Positions 1-12,500 of a DNA stretch of 64,000 bases are shown one piece after another. Within the stretch, counting starts at the first letter, position 1. The number at the start of each line of letters is the position of its first letter. Both the position numbers and the translations under genes were made by a program. Source of the stretch: Meandrina meandrites. Taxonomy: Eukaryota; Cnidaria; Anthozoa; Scleractinia; Meandrinidae. The notes beneath the pieces are model-generated. The model had not been told where the DNA came from, ran no database searches, and saw only the letters and a program-made list of their open reading frames with translations. The stretch lies in the NCBI GenBank assembly GCA_963693305.1, contig OY855912.1:2058001-2122000 (forward strand), read 5' to 3'.

Positions 1-174
1 GACGTTATCCTTCACATCGCCGGCTTGGATGAGATGTTCTAGGGTCTTGATGTAAAACCTTGGGAGGAATTTTCCAGCTTTTGTCGACGATTTCTGGTTA
101 AGATCTCCTAACAAGACTGCATTTGCCAGGTCCTCGCCACGGGTTTGTAATTCGTATGCTTGTTTGCTTCCCAT
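1..174 (-). CDS. First exon (N-terminus) of an unrecognised protein, cut by the left window edge
   Basis: Reading from position 174 down to 1 gives 58 uninterrupted codons starting MGSKQAYELQTRGEDLANAV and continuing through a segment rich in K, L and G to the edge. The ATG has a good animal context (A at -3, G at +4). No stop or convincing splice donor occurs before the edge, so exon and gene continue outside. The visible part looks soluble and helical, with no signal peptide or membrane segment. I do not recognise the family and give no function. It could be a chance ORF, but codon-by-codon openness to the edge plus the strong start context favour a real exon. Confidence 0.45.
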   Translation of the reverse strand, partial: MGSKQAYELQTRGEDLANAVLLGDLNQKSSTKAGKFLPRFYIKTLEHLIQAGDVKDNV

Positions 175-929
175 ATTTTCCTGCCGTTTAACGTTTTATC
201 TTGTTTGCCATTTATTTCTTCTCTTCACTCTTTCCCTTTCTTCAGCAGCAGCTGTATCCCGACTAAAACGATTACTTAGTATTTCGCATGTATAAATTAA
301 TTTATACCGCAATACAGCAATACAAAGAATTGACTGGCTTATACCGCAATACAGCAATACAAAGAATTGATTGGCTTATACCGCAAGACAGCAATACAAA
401 GAATTGATTGGCCTATTAAGTATTTCAACTGCCCCTACATCATGCTTTGTTATACAGACAAGGTCATTACTCGTTAAGCTTTTAGGTGTATGCATGAGTT
501 AAATGATACAAGGAATTCTTCAGCCCTCTTGAGCTTTATACGTGAAGTGTGTAACCCAGGTAGAAAATCATGTTTTAATTTAATAGTGAGTTCCCTGGTT
601 GTGGAGATTGTGATTGTGTGTACTGTTGGGAGCTCACCTCAGCCCACACCCTCTCCTCCCCCCTCCCCCCACCAACCTTTCATATCAAATGAACTTTCTC
701 TAAGTCGTCTTTTGACGAACAAGTTTGGTCCTCGATTATTGCTGATTAAATACTTCATACGAAAAGCACTGGAAATTCGCACTTAAAATCCGATTTAATT
801 CAATCAATCACGAATTTATTTCACAAATGAAGCATTAGGATGTCGTTTTTTTGTGATTTGAACGATAGAATAGTTGATTTGAATACGACGTTTTTCTAAT
901 TTCTTGTTTAGTCCAACTCTTACGAAAAC
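175..929. other. Intergenic stretch left of the array; contains a 3 x 37-bp tandem repeat
   Basis: Upstream flank of the left-edge gene: a pyrimidine-rich stretch around 200-245 that could belong to its promoter, then AT-rich sequence. The 98-codon ORF at 490-786 is low-complexity in its middle (a run of serines and prolines) and has no splice or family support, so I do not call it a gene. Nothing else recognisable. Confidence 0.5.
302..412 (+). repeat. Three tandem 37-bp repeats
   Basis: Units at 302-338, 339-375 and 376-412 each begin TTATACCGCAATACAGCAAT and end in GATTGGC or GACTGGC. They differ by one or two substitutions (C/T at the GACTGGC/GATTGGC position; T/G in the third unit). This is a short minisatellite with no sign of coding or promoter function. 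Confidence 0.9.
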
Positions 930-2580
930 ATTTGGTTCTGGTTTTGGTTCAATATGCTACACAATCAGGGCTCCAATTTTTATACCGATATTTAGAAACA
1001 ACAATATTTGACAGCTTTACATTGATTCCAAAACTAAGCAACTCCAACTATAAATTCTCAAACCTGACTGATAACTTTGTAGGTATTTTGTCGCTGGTAC
1101 ATCAAGACAATGCAATATTTCTTAGTTAATGGTTTTCTTTACAATGTATCAATATTGTAAGGAAATATTATGATTTTGATCACCCTTGGACTGGAAATGT
1201 TTAGTTTGTTACTTTGTGATTTTTTTGCTCCATGTTGCAGGCCTATCACAGTGAACATATACTAAATTATGCAAGTTTACAAAATGTCTTACTTTAATCA
1301 GGTAAAGTTACAAGGGACGAAGAATGATACAGAATTTCAATCTGATCAAAATATGTTTACTATTCTGAGTTTGTTTACAAATGAAAGGACATGAAGCGTT
1401 AGCATGTTTTTTGTTAGAGCTGTATGATTTTTTTAAAAAAATAATTCTCTGTAAAAACGAAAGACCAATTGTTTTCATAAATTTCCGTTTCATGCGAAAT
1501 TTTACGAACAAGTTTGCTTTTGGTTTACTAATCAAAATGTTATACGACAAAAAAAACTCCAATTTTGTCCTAATATCGAGAAACAACAATAACTGACAGT
1601 TTAAAATTAAATAACTCGACATATATCTCAATCTTATTTTTTTAAACAACTCGATATATCTCAATCTCTTTTTCTAAACAACTCGATATATCTCAACTAA
1701 TTTTTCTGCCAGTGTATCAAGACAATATTTCCAGGTTTACGATTTTCTTCATTGTAATGCATCAACATTGAAAGGAGATATTAGATTTTGATCACTCTTG
1801 GATTGAAACTATTTTTACGGTAAATGACAGAACCAAAAAAACAAACAAACAAGATAATGGGTCTTAGATGACGGTCATGAACTTATCTTAAATAAGACGT
1901 TTCCAGTGATCGTCAAATGGCGCCAGATTCCATGAGCTAATCGAGGCAATCCAAAAACGGATGCATTTTCTTTCAAGATATCAACCTGTAGTAAAAGGAA
2001 ACACTTTCTTAAAACTTAAGCTATGTTTCTTCGCTTGGTCGAAGGTTTGTGAGCACTGATCAATACGAATAGCACTCTAATATTTTATTGATCGTGCAAA
2101 AAATATTTGTCAGTTTCAAATTCGCCAACTCGAAATGTCAATATTTGAAACTACAATTGACCTGCTCCTATAGTAGCAAGGCTTCATAGTTAAGTTGGTG
2201 GGTTCCAGTCCCGTTATATCCTCGATTTTGTTCAAGGCTAAAAGAGCAATAACTTAAATTCCTCGTACCCTGTGGCAATCATTTTTTATTTTACTCAATC
2301 TTTATAACTCTTTTCGTTCTTGGACGTCTGAAACTTTTTTTATGATAAACGACAAACAGAAAGACAAGAACGCTATGATAAACTTACCTAAAATAAATGT
2401 TTCAAGTGTCAACTTGTGCCAGAGTCCAAGAACCAATCACTGCAATCCAAAATGGCTGTACTTTCTTTTAATATATCTGAGTTTTCAACCTGGAGAAAAA
2501 AGAAACATTGATGAGTTAAGCTATTTTTCTTTGTTTAGTCGAATGTTTGGGAACAATTTAATTCTTGCTTACTAATCAAT
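930..2580. repeat. Degenerate left part of an array of related segments
   Basis: Diverged copies of the unit seen clearly at 4860-6650 recur here. Shared landmarks are 'caatgtatcaatattg..aagga..atat' followed by 'ttttgatca(c)ccttggactg' (about 1140-1190 and 1757-1805), 'cttatcttaaataaga' (about 1882-1900), and 'caatccaaaa.ggctgtactttc' (about 2440-2465). Small ORFs here (for example 1308-1664 on the minus strand) are AT-rich chance frames. Confidence 0.55.
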
Positions 2581-3960
2581 ACGACATATGATTAGCACTA
2601 TCATTTCTCGTTAAGCCCCGAAAATAACGAACTCTATAAGAAGGTCACTCCATACAATCGCGTTTCAGAAAAGATGGTACCACTACGCGCCTAGTTTTTA
2701 AGGAAAATCACCACAAGCTAATATCAATAGAATGTTTATTTCACGTAGAATTTGAAAAAGAATAGATAAGTTGTTTCTTTTCTAAGCGGACAGGGGTGGA
2801 TAAACGCTAAAATGAATGAGTGTCATTCCAGTGAATTATAAATCGGCCATCGAATGCGATCGCTCATGCATAAACTGCAAAGATACAAAGTATCAATGCA
2901 AAATCTCAAAGCGTATTGTAATACTTATTGGTTTTGATTTTATTAACTCTCTCAAGTTCTGGTATCAGATAACTCATGAAATATGTTTAATGAAATTAAT
3001 ATTTTAAATGAAATTGTGAAAATTCTGTTCCTTTTAGCCAAATTAATAATACGGAATTAAATTTCTACATATTAACTCAACATCTCAGTTACAAGCTACT
3101 TTAAGTTCCCCCACCCACCCCCCGCCACTATATTCTCCGGGTGTAATTAATTTCCCACCTGCCACGTTTTCCTTTTGATTAAATCATTGAACCAGAAAGT
3201 ATGTAAAACATAACAATTCTTGTACAGAGTGCAGTTTTTTAAATCATCATGCACATTATTTTTCTTCAACTCCATACGCCATCAAAGGTCAGCTCAAATT
3301 CCTTTTATTTCCTAACATTGTTTATACTGTTCTGTTATTTCTAGCTAAATGAAAAATGTTCTGCATGTCAGGATATCTTCAACTAGTTTCTTCAGTATCA
3401 GCTCATATCGTAATGCTTTTTGACCCGCTTATAAGCCCCACGGATGTAAACCTCCCCCAGAATTTTACGGTATTATTGTCTTATTGGCAAAGGAATCATT
3501 TTACATTTCACGCTATATTTTCATAATCCTTTTTCAATTTTTTATCCACAGAATTTTTTAAAAGTTTGCAGAAATATTTATGTCGATTGCAAACTGGGAA
3601 AGGTATGAAAAAACAAACCTTTCACAGAGTAGTTTTATTAGTTATTACAGGAGCCATAATGGTTATGGCGCCTGGTTATTAACGTCAAGAAGGCCAAGAG
3701 AGAGCATCTTTGGCCTTTTTTGACGTTGCCATGGCAACAGTTTTGACGTCATTTCGATTTGAATGCGTTTACTGATAAATAGTTTACTGGTTTACAGTAA
3801 ACAATTTCAGCCGCATCATCGGGCTAGCCATATAGAAAACAAAGACGGCATGGTCAAAAGTAGGACTTAAAGTATTGCAAGCCACCTAAAAGCGGAGGCA
3901 TTCACTCGAGGAACAACTCGATTGGAGTTTTGTAAATAAGTTTATTGCTGTTCGTGAATG
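2581..3960. other. AT-rich non-coding stretch, nothing recognised
   Basis: No ORF with family or splice support. The only local structure is a run of C-rich sequence near 3108-3126 and short inverted pieces around 3655-3755 ('gccataatggttatggc', 'gacgtcaagaaggcc...ggccttttttgacgt'), the latter able to form a small hairpin. Confidence 0.4.
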
Positions 3961-4425
3961 TAATTACGTACAATGACAATAAATTATTATCGTTTGCTTC
4001 TCGATGTAGTCACTTGGGATGTAGATCGCGACGTCTTGACTGGTTACTACTTGTCTTCATCAGGCGATGAGGTCGACTGATCATGCATCACCACATGTAG
4101 CACGATGGTCGGCTGTGATTGGTGGATTTTGATTCTCACTGTTTCGATTCGTTGTTTCCTCTAACGTCCTTTGCCGTATCGGTCTGACCTGTGTTGTTGG
4201 GTTTCTTGCTTGTGGGTATCCTGCTTTTGGAATGCCAGTTACATTATTCTTGTTGATGGCAGTGTTAGGGTGAAGTCTTACGTGAATAGCTTCTCGGTCC
4301 TTCCGTGTGTACCAGTGCTAGTCTCGATCAATAAACTTTACCACGTTCCAAAGTGGATAGTTGGTGGTCTTCGTTTTGAAGCGGCGGAAATCTTGGTACA
4401 GGCGAGTGGAATGTCCCAGTGAGCT
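3960..4425 (-). mobile_element. Degraded 3' end of a retroelement ORF
   Basis: The minus strand from about 4375 to 4081 reads FIDRD, an in-frame TAG, then HWYTRKDREAIHVRLHPNT, then a basic, Q/N-rich tail ending at a TGA at 4081-4083. The 'HWYTR..REAIH.RLHPN' stretch resembles the C-terminal part of polyproteins of cnidarian retroelements with a GIY-YIG-type endonuclease (Penelope-like); this match is from memory of the family. The internal stop marks it as dead. Sequence beyond the stop (about 4080-3960) looks like the element's 3' untranslated end. Confidence 0.55.
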
Positions 4426-4859
4426 CCCAGACTGCTCTCCCTGTTTGCCGAAATGAGATCGCTTGGGTTTGTTGTTATGTCATTTCACTAGCGTGCACAT
4501 AATTTTCGATTGTTAACTTTTTGTATCAAAATATGTGTTTTTAATAGCTCACGTGTGTGTTTAATTTTTATTAAATTTACTTAGTTTGAAAATGTTCTAT
4601 CAAATATTGAGGACTAAATATCGATTGACGCAGAAGTAGCGCTGCGAAGGTATGGAGTAACCTTAATCCTTTTAGTCTCCGGGTCTAATTCAAAATTCCC
4701 CTTACCAATCATCTTACATTTCTTTCAGTGCTAGTTCTGAGAATCTGCGATACTTGACAATTTGATAATATGATGAGAAAACGTAACATGGTCACTCGTA
4801 AGGAAACATAAGAGAACCACTGGTAAACTACAGCAGATGGATAAGTAAACTGATGATGA

Positions 4860-5750
4860 ACGTATCTTAAATAAGATGATCCAAATAGCGGTCAACTTTC
4901 ACCAGACTCCACCCCTCTGCGATCCAAAATGGCTGCACTTCCTTTCAACACATCTGTGTTCAACCTCGAGAAGAAAAAATGAAACGATATTAAATTAAGT
5001 TATTCTCCTTTCAAACTTTTACAAATAAAATTGTTTGCAATGTGCTAAATAGTAATTTAAATAAAAATAACACAAGGATTGTCAGTTTCACATTGATTAC
5101 AGACAATTATGAACTGGATGTAGACCGTTTCAGTCTCAGACTCGAAATATAAATTCTCCTAGTAACTGTTTCCCCGAATTTTTCTTGAATATCAGATGTA
5201 AGAAATTGGAACTACATCTAGAGAATTCTCTTCTAGTTGACGATTTTCATCATGACATGCTTGACAACATATGGATGTTAAAAGTAACGGAGACAGGACA
5301 TTTTGATCACTCTTGGCGAGTCCTGGACTGAAATCGTTAAACAGTAAATGACACAATATAGAAAAGAAACCTTCAATGGACTTACCCGAGATAAGATGTT
5401 TCCAATAGTCATTCAGCTTGCAGGTTCTTGCACCAAAGTCCAATAGGTCACACACTCCAATCCAAAATGATGCACTTGTTCTCAATCTGCATAAAAGGGA
5501 AACACCAGTAAATGAAGATATACTTTGTTTAGTCGAAATTTTTGCGAACAAGCGAGTTTAAAGATTGTTTTGGCCTCGAAAATACTGAACAGTAAAAACT
5601 ACGCCCTGTCAAGTAATTCACCAAAATTCGTCTACTTATCTAGGGATTATCATTTAAAACTTAATTACATGTACACAGAAGATCTTGAACTCGCCTAATT
5701 AAAATATACACGATACACACGTACAGAAAATGTTGAGACCAAACAACTTG
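4860..5750. repeat. Tandem duplication, unit I (~890 bp)
   Basis: Unit I matches unit II (about 5751-6650) at a constant offset of roughly 887-895 bp. Shared landmarks in the same order: ATCCAAAATG..CTGCACTT, 'cctcgagaag', 'tgtcagtttcaca', 'atgaactggatgta', 'ttccccgaattttt', 'ttttgatcactcttgg', 'gttaa.agtaaatgac', 'ctcaatctgcataaaa', 'aaactacgccctgtc', 'acttatctagggattatcat'. On the minus strand 5386-5486 looks like an exon: TTTTATGCAG before it and GTAAGT after it. Confidence 0.8.
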
Positions 5751-6650
5751 CCTCTTTGTATACAAGGCACGGGCCAGCCATCAACTTGCACCAGAGTCCA
5801 AGAGTCACACACTGCAATCCAAAATGACTGCACTTTGTCAGTTCAGCATATCTGTATAAAACCTCGAGAAGAAAATAGGAGACATAATTAAATTATGCAA
5901 TTTTCCTTTCTAAAGTTCAAACTTCTACAAATAAAACTGGTTCTAACGTACTATTAAAATAGCAATTTTAATAAAGATAATACAACAATATTGTCAGTTT
6001 CACAGTAAATTATGAACTGGATGTAAACCCTTTCACTCTGCCCCTCGAAAAATACATTCTCCTGACTGTTTCCCCGAATTTTTCCTGAATATAAGTTGTT
6101 AGAAATTGGAACTACATCAAGACAATATACACTTTTAGTTGACCGGCGATTTTCGGTTTGACATACTTGACAATGTATCAATATTGAAAGTAACAAGACA
6201 CAACATTTTGATCACTCTTGGACTGAAATCGTTAAAAAGTAAATGACATCATTAAAAAAGAAAAGAAAACGTCAATACTTACCTGAAACAAGATGTTTCT
6301 AACAGTGTTCAGCTTGCAGTTTCTTGGACCAAAGTCTAATAGCCACCTACTCCAATCCAAAATGACGCACTTGTTCTCAATCTGCATAAAAAGGAAGCAT
6401 TAGTAAATAAACTTTGTTTAGTCGAACTTTTACGAACAAGCGACGTAAAGAATGTTTTGGTCTAGAAAATACTGAACAGTAGAAACTACGCCCTGTCGTT
6501 TATTCAGCAAAATTCGTCTACTTATCTAGGGATTATCATTTAAAACTTAATTACTATACTCAGAAGACCTTCAACTTGCCTAATTAAAATATACATGATA
6601 CACATGTACAGAAAATGTTGGAACCAATCAACTTTTGTAGACAAGGCCGC
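5751..6650. repeat. Tandem duplication, unit II (~890 bp)
   Basis: Second, slightly diverged copy of the unit at 4860-5750. On the minus strand 6283-6381 is flanked by a good acceptor (CTTTTTATGCAG) and a consensus donor (CAG|GTAAGT), like the matching segment in unit I. The two segments are open in different reading frames, so if they are exons the transcript is probably non-coding or decayed. A further, weaker copy seems to start around 7130-7310 ('aagatgtttccagcatgtc', 'atggctgcactgaagg'). Confidence 0.8.
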
Positions 6651-9335
6651 TGGCCAGTCATCAAATCTGACCGTAGTTTCACGGTTGATGTACGACATCT
6701 TCAGTTTTAACACACACATTCCTAAAAGAGTGGGACAAAAATACGCCAGTGAAAACACTGTGTTGTGTTGAAGCATAAATAAATAAATATCATTTTCAAA
6801 AGTCACGGAAATAAAGCTTTAAAAGTAACGTATCTTGCAATTAACGTAACCTCTGTATAAAGCTCAAAACAGTGGAAATATCGACATGACATTAAAAATT
6901 CAAACTTTTTCAAGCACAAATTTAGACTGTTGGGACCAGTTAACCTTTAATTTATCGTGTATAAAACTTCTCTTTCATTGGTAATGTTTTGTGGCGTTCA
7001 TATTGCTCAAAGGCAAATGTAAAGAAAAGGACAAAGAAAGACTGAAATAAAATCCACGCTTTTAAAATTGTCCCCTTAATAGCTGAACACTGTGCACCGG
7101 CAAATCTACAAACAGCAATAGTTGACATAACATTAAACTTAAAAGCCAGTTATTCTGGGAGAACTGTTTGACTTATCTGTTCCTAAAGATGTTTCCAGCA
7201 TGTCGACGGCCGGCCAACAAACGTCACACTTGCTTTGAATCGGTGATTGGCACCAAAGCTGAACAAGACCGCTCCAAAAATTTATGGCTGCACTGAAGGA
7301 ATTCCTTTAATTTTTGGATGTACCTCTGTTCGCCTTGTGGAAAAGAGCAAGAAAAACGTTGACAATTTAGTAGCGTTAAGACTGCAAAAATCAAGGAAAT
7401 TACTGACGTGGTATTGAAACTTTTATATTCTCTCCAACTCTGAATTTCAAAGTGACCTTTCAGGCGAGGAAAACAGTGCACAAGGCAGCACTTGGAACAT
7501 TTCAGTTACAAATTACAATTAAAACCTACTGTTCCGTGCTTGGCCAAACGAATAAAGAAGAGGACTTGTTTGGTTAATTCAGTACTCACCGATAAGCATG
7601 CCGAAACTTTCGTTCCATCTCGCATTCACAGAATGGCTGTCAATTCATTCGTTCATTGCCAAAATTGAAACGAAGCTAAACGAAACGAAAAGCTATAATA
7701 AGCTATAACAACAAGACGAATTAACAACAAAGATAAGATAGGAAACATGAATTTGCCCGAAGACGAAGCAAATCGAGGAAGACGAAGGTTCGCACATTTC
7801 TGTGACCAACATCAAAATGCTCCGTGTGTCCTTTGAGACTTCTTTGTATACGCGATTAAAATTCATTTCCCCTGCGATAAATGCGCGGGAAGATTTTGTT
7901 GTGAATTGAATAATGAGTATTCAACAAATGTCGCGAGAATAGTACGCATTTTTTTAACTTTTTTAACAAGCTTGTTAATTGTTTGGAAGTTTTTGGTAAA
8001 AATGGAAAAGTATGCGTCAAGATTTTTTATGAAACATTGAAATAAACGATGCATTTTATTATATTAAGCGAACTTCAAAATTTTGCGTTAATTTTATGCA
8101 CCTTAATTTATTTTTAGACACCTTTATTTCTAGCAAAGTCACATGTCATCTACCTCTCGGTCAGTCAGTTGACACATCGTCTTTGAATACTGATTTTGAA
8201 ATGCTGTTAGATTGGCCAATATAACGATTACGATCGTTCTCTCCAAGGGGAAAGCTCACTTCTTCTACTTTCTTGTACAAAATGTCCATCGCCTTTCTGT
8301 CTTTCCATTTACTGGATAAACCTCGAGTTCTGTTGTTAGACGTTGTACTTTGATTTGTCTTGAAAAGTGAAAAGCGCAGGTTGTTATTGAAATTATTACG
8401 CATTAAGCATCAAATTCGTGTCATTTAAATACCACGCGGAAATTCGCGTTAATTTGAGGCATAAAAATATCTTTTTCGAAAATTCGCGTTAACTTTATAA
8501 CGCGTAGAGTTTGTTCGCATTGTTTAAATGTTTTAGAATAAAAATAAGCGATATAAATAAGGAACGGCGTTTCGATGACTTCCGCCTACCGGCCGGGTGT
8601 TCTAACCACTGAGTCGCGGCGAGCTTAACCTGCGGTCATCATGCCCTTCCTCCCTATTTAAACAAAGAACGCCAGATCGCAAGTTACGGCGAGCTTGGTC
8701 ATATGGAAAATATATGTAGAACCGAGTTACTTTTATATCATGTCATAGAAAAATAAAACAGCCAATCAGAATGCAGGAAATCCGTTGTGTATTGGACGGT
8801 ATTAAACTCAACCGTCCCATCGTGCGCTGCGATCTTATTCCCTGCGAAATTTTGCGAGCTTATTTTCTATCGCATGGTATAAAATAGTTACGCAACACTC
8901 GTCACTTGTATTTTCTTGGTATTTTCTCGGCATATGTGTGTATACCGAGAAAATACAAGTGACTCGTGGGATATTCCATAGTATCAGTGGCTAACGTGAA
9001 ACCGGCCGAGATTGTAACTTTTAAGCAGCCCACAACAGTTACTCTACTCTCCTCATAAGCTTTGCTAAAACGATATGAATGCCCATCCACACGGTCAAAA
9101 AATTCAGTTTATTTATAAATAAATTTACAAATACAATAAATTGTAGAATCAACTATATTACAAACTTTCTTTCAATTTGAAAAAAGCTTATTGTTAAAAA
9201 TATTTAAAATGTTTTTCTTGAGGTCTGGCTTTCCCAGCTTTCAAAATAATTTTATCAATTTATTTCCTTATTTCCATTTAAGAACAATTGCTCTGATAAT
9301 CTCGTTTCTAGGTTTCTTTCGCCTTGATGACGTCA
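6651..9335. other. Non-coding stretch between the array and the CNBD2-like gene
   Basis: Contains a weak further array copy (7130-7310), AT-rich sequence, and a hairpin at about 8900-8966, where GTCACTTGTATTTTC recurs inverted as GAAAATACAAGTGAC. Around 8570-8645 a tRNA-like patch ('ctaccggccgggtgttctaaccactgagtcg') may be a SINE scrap. Small minus-strand ORFs (7224-7481, 8161-8403, 8902-9090) have no family or splice support. Confidence 0.4.
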
Positions 9336-9563
9336 TCAGGTGTCATCATCTTTCCTCTGCATCTTTCTAATGGCTTCTTTCAAGTCTTCACCTAAAGACA
9401 TGTCGCGTGTAGTTCTTTTGTGAACCTCAAGATCTTTCATTCTTCTTTGTTTCGTCGGCAGTTCACGGGCGATAGTTTTGAGAGTTTTGCGGCGGTACGC
9501 GTCCCAGTTGACTTTGTCTTGTAAACTTTTCTGCAGTGACTCGTCGTTAGGGTAAGGTGTTTC
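9336..9563 (-). CDS. Proposed terminal exon of the CNBD2-like gene
   Basis: An open segment of 75 codons plus stop follows a clean acceptor (CTGTTTTACAG, ending at 9564). It starts ETPYPNDESLQKSLQDKVNW and ends in a highly charged tail (KMQRKDDDT). It begins in phase 0, as does the proposed donor at 15792 (CCG|GTTTGT). A 'P..E.L..SL....W..Y' pattern is what I would expect in the C-terminal part of CNBD2-like proteins, from memory. The alternative is that it is the last exon of a separate small gene whose upstream exons I could not find. Confidence 0.5.
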   Translation of the reverse strand, partial: ETPYPNDESLQKSLQDKVNWDAYRRKTLKTIARELPTKQRRMKDLEVHKRTTRDMSLGEDLKEAIRKMQRKDDDT

Positions 9564-12500
9564 CTGTAAAACAGAACAGGAAATTGTCAACTGGTTATGC
9601 GCTACAAACCTGCTAGCAGCGATCTTAGAAATTCTGATAAAGCAAATCACACAGGTTCATAGAAAAACCAATAAAAAACTGTATTTTAAAGAATGTGTTC
9701 ACGAGATTCGAAAAATGGTATTGCTAAAAAGCTATTTCGCGACAATCACGAAAGGTACTGTGGGCAGTTTTAAGTTCACTGGGCATGTTCTGTGACTTCA
9801 GCAGTTTGAGGGAAATCTGAAGAAAAAAGCACGAGATACCATGGACGTTTGTTTGCGAGTGCTAAAAGAAAGCAACAAATTAAAGTAGGTTCGACAGCTA
9901 CAATGTCAAGAACAGTGTATTGATCATATCCCAGATTACCTTTCGGGATTGTCGCGTGCGCCTTTTTGGGACAACTTAGTTTCGAAACAGCTGTATGGAA
10001 TGGTAAAGGAAAAAAAAACAATAAAAAAACAAGACTGGCATTACGACTACAGTAGAGCCTGGATTTAACGAACCTTCATATGACGAATTCCTCGGTATAA
10101 CGACCGATTTTCTACAGCCCGGCCAAAATTACAGTACCCTCGAACCCTCGATTAAACGAACACATCTCCCTAGTCCCTTGGCACTTCGTTAAATCGAGGT
10201 TCCACTGTACTTCAGCTAACTATCACTAGTCTTCTTCATGGCCAGGGCTATTATGAAAGAAAAAGGCGGCTCTGAACTTTAAAGTTAAAGCATATAAAAA
10301 AGTAGTTGATGGTAACTAGCCTACGTGATAGAAATGTTTGTAACAGCACATGATAACTTTTGAATATAAGACCTAAACACATTAAGAGTTGCTTGTAACT
10401 GTCTAGAGCTCATATGCTTTTGGACTTCGTTACTTGGTTGGAAACTACTTTCTTTTCGTTTCGTTTTCTAATCGCTTTCTCATTTAGATATTTACGCACG
10501 AACGACGATCGGAACGGTTGTCGACGTATTGTATGCGCTCATTTGTACGTAACGTAAACGTCTCTTTGGAAGAGCATATGCGTCGTAATCTGAGTGCAAG
10601 GCTGAATGGAATGGCTTGTTTGGTATGTAAAGGGTGACATGAAGAGTGTAAGAGGTATTGATGTTTATAGATCTGTGTCAACTTAATTTACCAAAGTTGA
10701 GAGAGACCTTCAGAGATCTCTCTTCCCTCACTCGTAATGAAACACTCAAACCCAGTCGACAAATCACTCATGACCAACCCAGTCATGGTCCTCTTGTTAT
10801 CACATACAACCCTGCCGCGCCGTTCACTGCACTCCATGACGTCTATCATTCATAAACACTCACACATTCTCTCTTCTTCCGAACATTGCGCCAATGCATT
10901 AAATCTACACCTCTTGTTTCCTTCAGACGCACTGACAGCCTTCGTGACATCCAAATTACGTAACGTCGACACACAAACCAACGGGAACAATTGCGTTACC
11001 TGCCCTAACATCAGATCAGGCAGAACATGAACCACTTCCCTGATCCCTTTGACTGCAACTCCAAAAATCTCGACTACGTGGCACACTTCAGATGTTGTAA
11101 AAAAAAATTAATAGGCGAGATACAACGACGACTCAAAGGTTGCTTTAATGAGCCCCGACGACGAGTTAGTACTACAGTTCCAGACAGTTTTCTTTCTGGC
11201 GATCCATCACCTTCCGTCATAGAACTTACTCCATTACAACTCATACATTTATCTCGTGACGCTACACGCAAAGCTAGGGAGGCGTACTGTATCGATAGGG
11301 GTCAAACACTTGAACCCAAGGGTATCAACAAACGTGGGGAGACCTTTAAAAAGCTTTTTATTGTATCTTCTTTCATGCCTTATCTTGTGCCTCTTTGTCC
11401 AATAGGACAATGTCTTCGTCTCTGGTTGGTACATCAACAACAATAGGTGATGCAACAAAAAGCGTCTGTTAGTTAGAGAGTTGTCTCGTACGTATTCCCA
11501 GGAAAGCGCAAAATGGCGTCCCCGATTCAAAGCTTGGCGTATACAGACCGTGGATCCAGAATAACTAAAGAAAATCTTTATATGGCTTTAGCCCTTTGGA
11601 TGGAACGATCTCCACTACCCGATCCACAAGTTGCTCCTTTTAAGAAAGTTGGAGCCCTGATTGTGTTGCCTGATGACATCCTTTATGCTGCCGATTGTTC
11701 ACGAGACGGCGTCCATGGCGTAGCTCGTCTGTTGATGAAGCACCACGACATGCCTAGAGATTGCAAAATCTTCGTCTCACGAAAGCCTTGCTCTTTTTGC
11801 ACAAAGCTTCTGGCGCAATCTAAAGTCAAGAGAGTCTTCTACCTGCCGATTGAACCTGAATACAAAGATCTGGATAGGGAGTCAGAAGAGAAATTTAAAG
11901 ATGAAACAGCGTGTGTCGATAACCTGTTTAAAGTAAGCGCAATCGGTCAAACCACGTTTGTTCCCAACGTTGGAAAGGACGTTTTCGAAGCTACCGAGAG
12001 AAAGAAGAAAACCGAGACGCCCAAAGAGACTTTAGATGAGATAACGAGTAAACTCAATAATACCTACTGGAACGACGAATGGATGGCACAGGCCAACATC
12101 AGGCTTCCGTGGCCAGCATTCGACGATAAAATGACAACTCAAGTCAGAAACGATTTTACTGGCCTATTTAAATGGATGGCTCTAGCTTTTGTAGGCTCGG
12201 AGAAAGGGTACGAATTCAAAGCTCTGAACCGGAATGGAACCATCTTGTTCGACCCGGAAAAGGAGGATCTTGACCAGGAATGGGCTTCTCTTTTCATAAC
12301 CATGGCAAAACTCCTAGCCGAGCGGACGGACGAACCAACTCCAGGAGTCGGTGCGGTGATCATTGACAAAAACAAGGACATCGTGGCTTTGGGTTGGAAC
12401 GGATTCCCTACAAAGGCGCTGTACGGCGAGTTTCCAAGGGCTTCTCGTCATGACACAACTGTTAAAGATAAGAAGTATCCCTACTCAATCCACGCTGAAC

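Noticed and set aside
2165..2230. B-box-like 'gggttccagtcccg' suggesting a tRNA
   Set aside because: No matching A box or foldable cloverleaf.
5192..5551. 119-codon minus-strand ORF over array unit I
   Set aside because: The matching segment in unit II is broken in this frame, so coding is unlikely.
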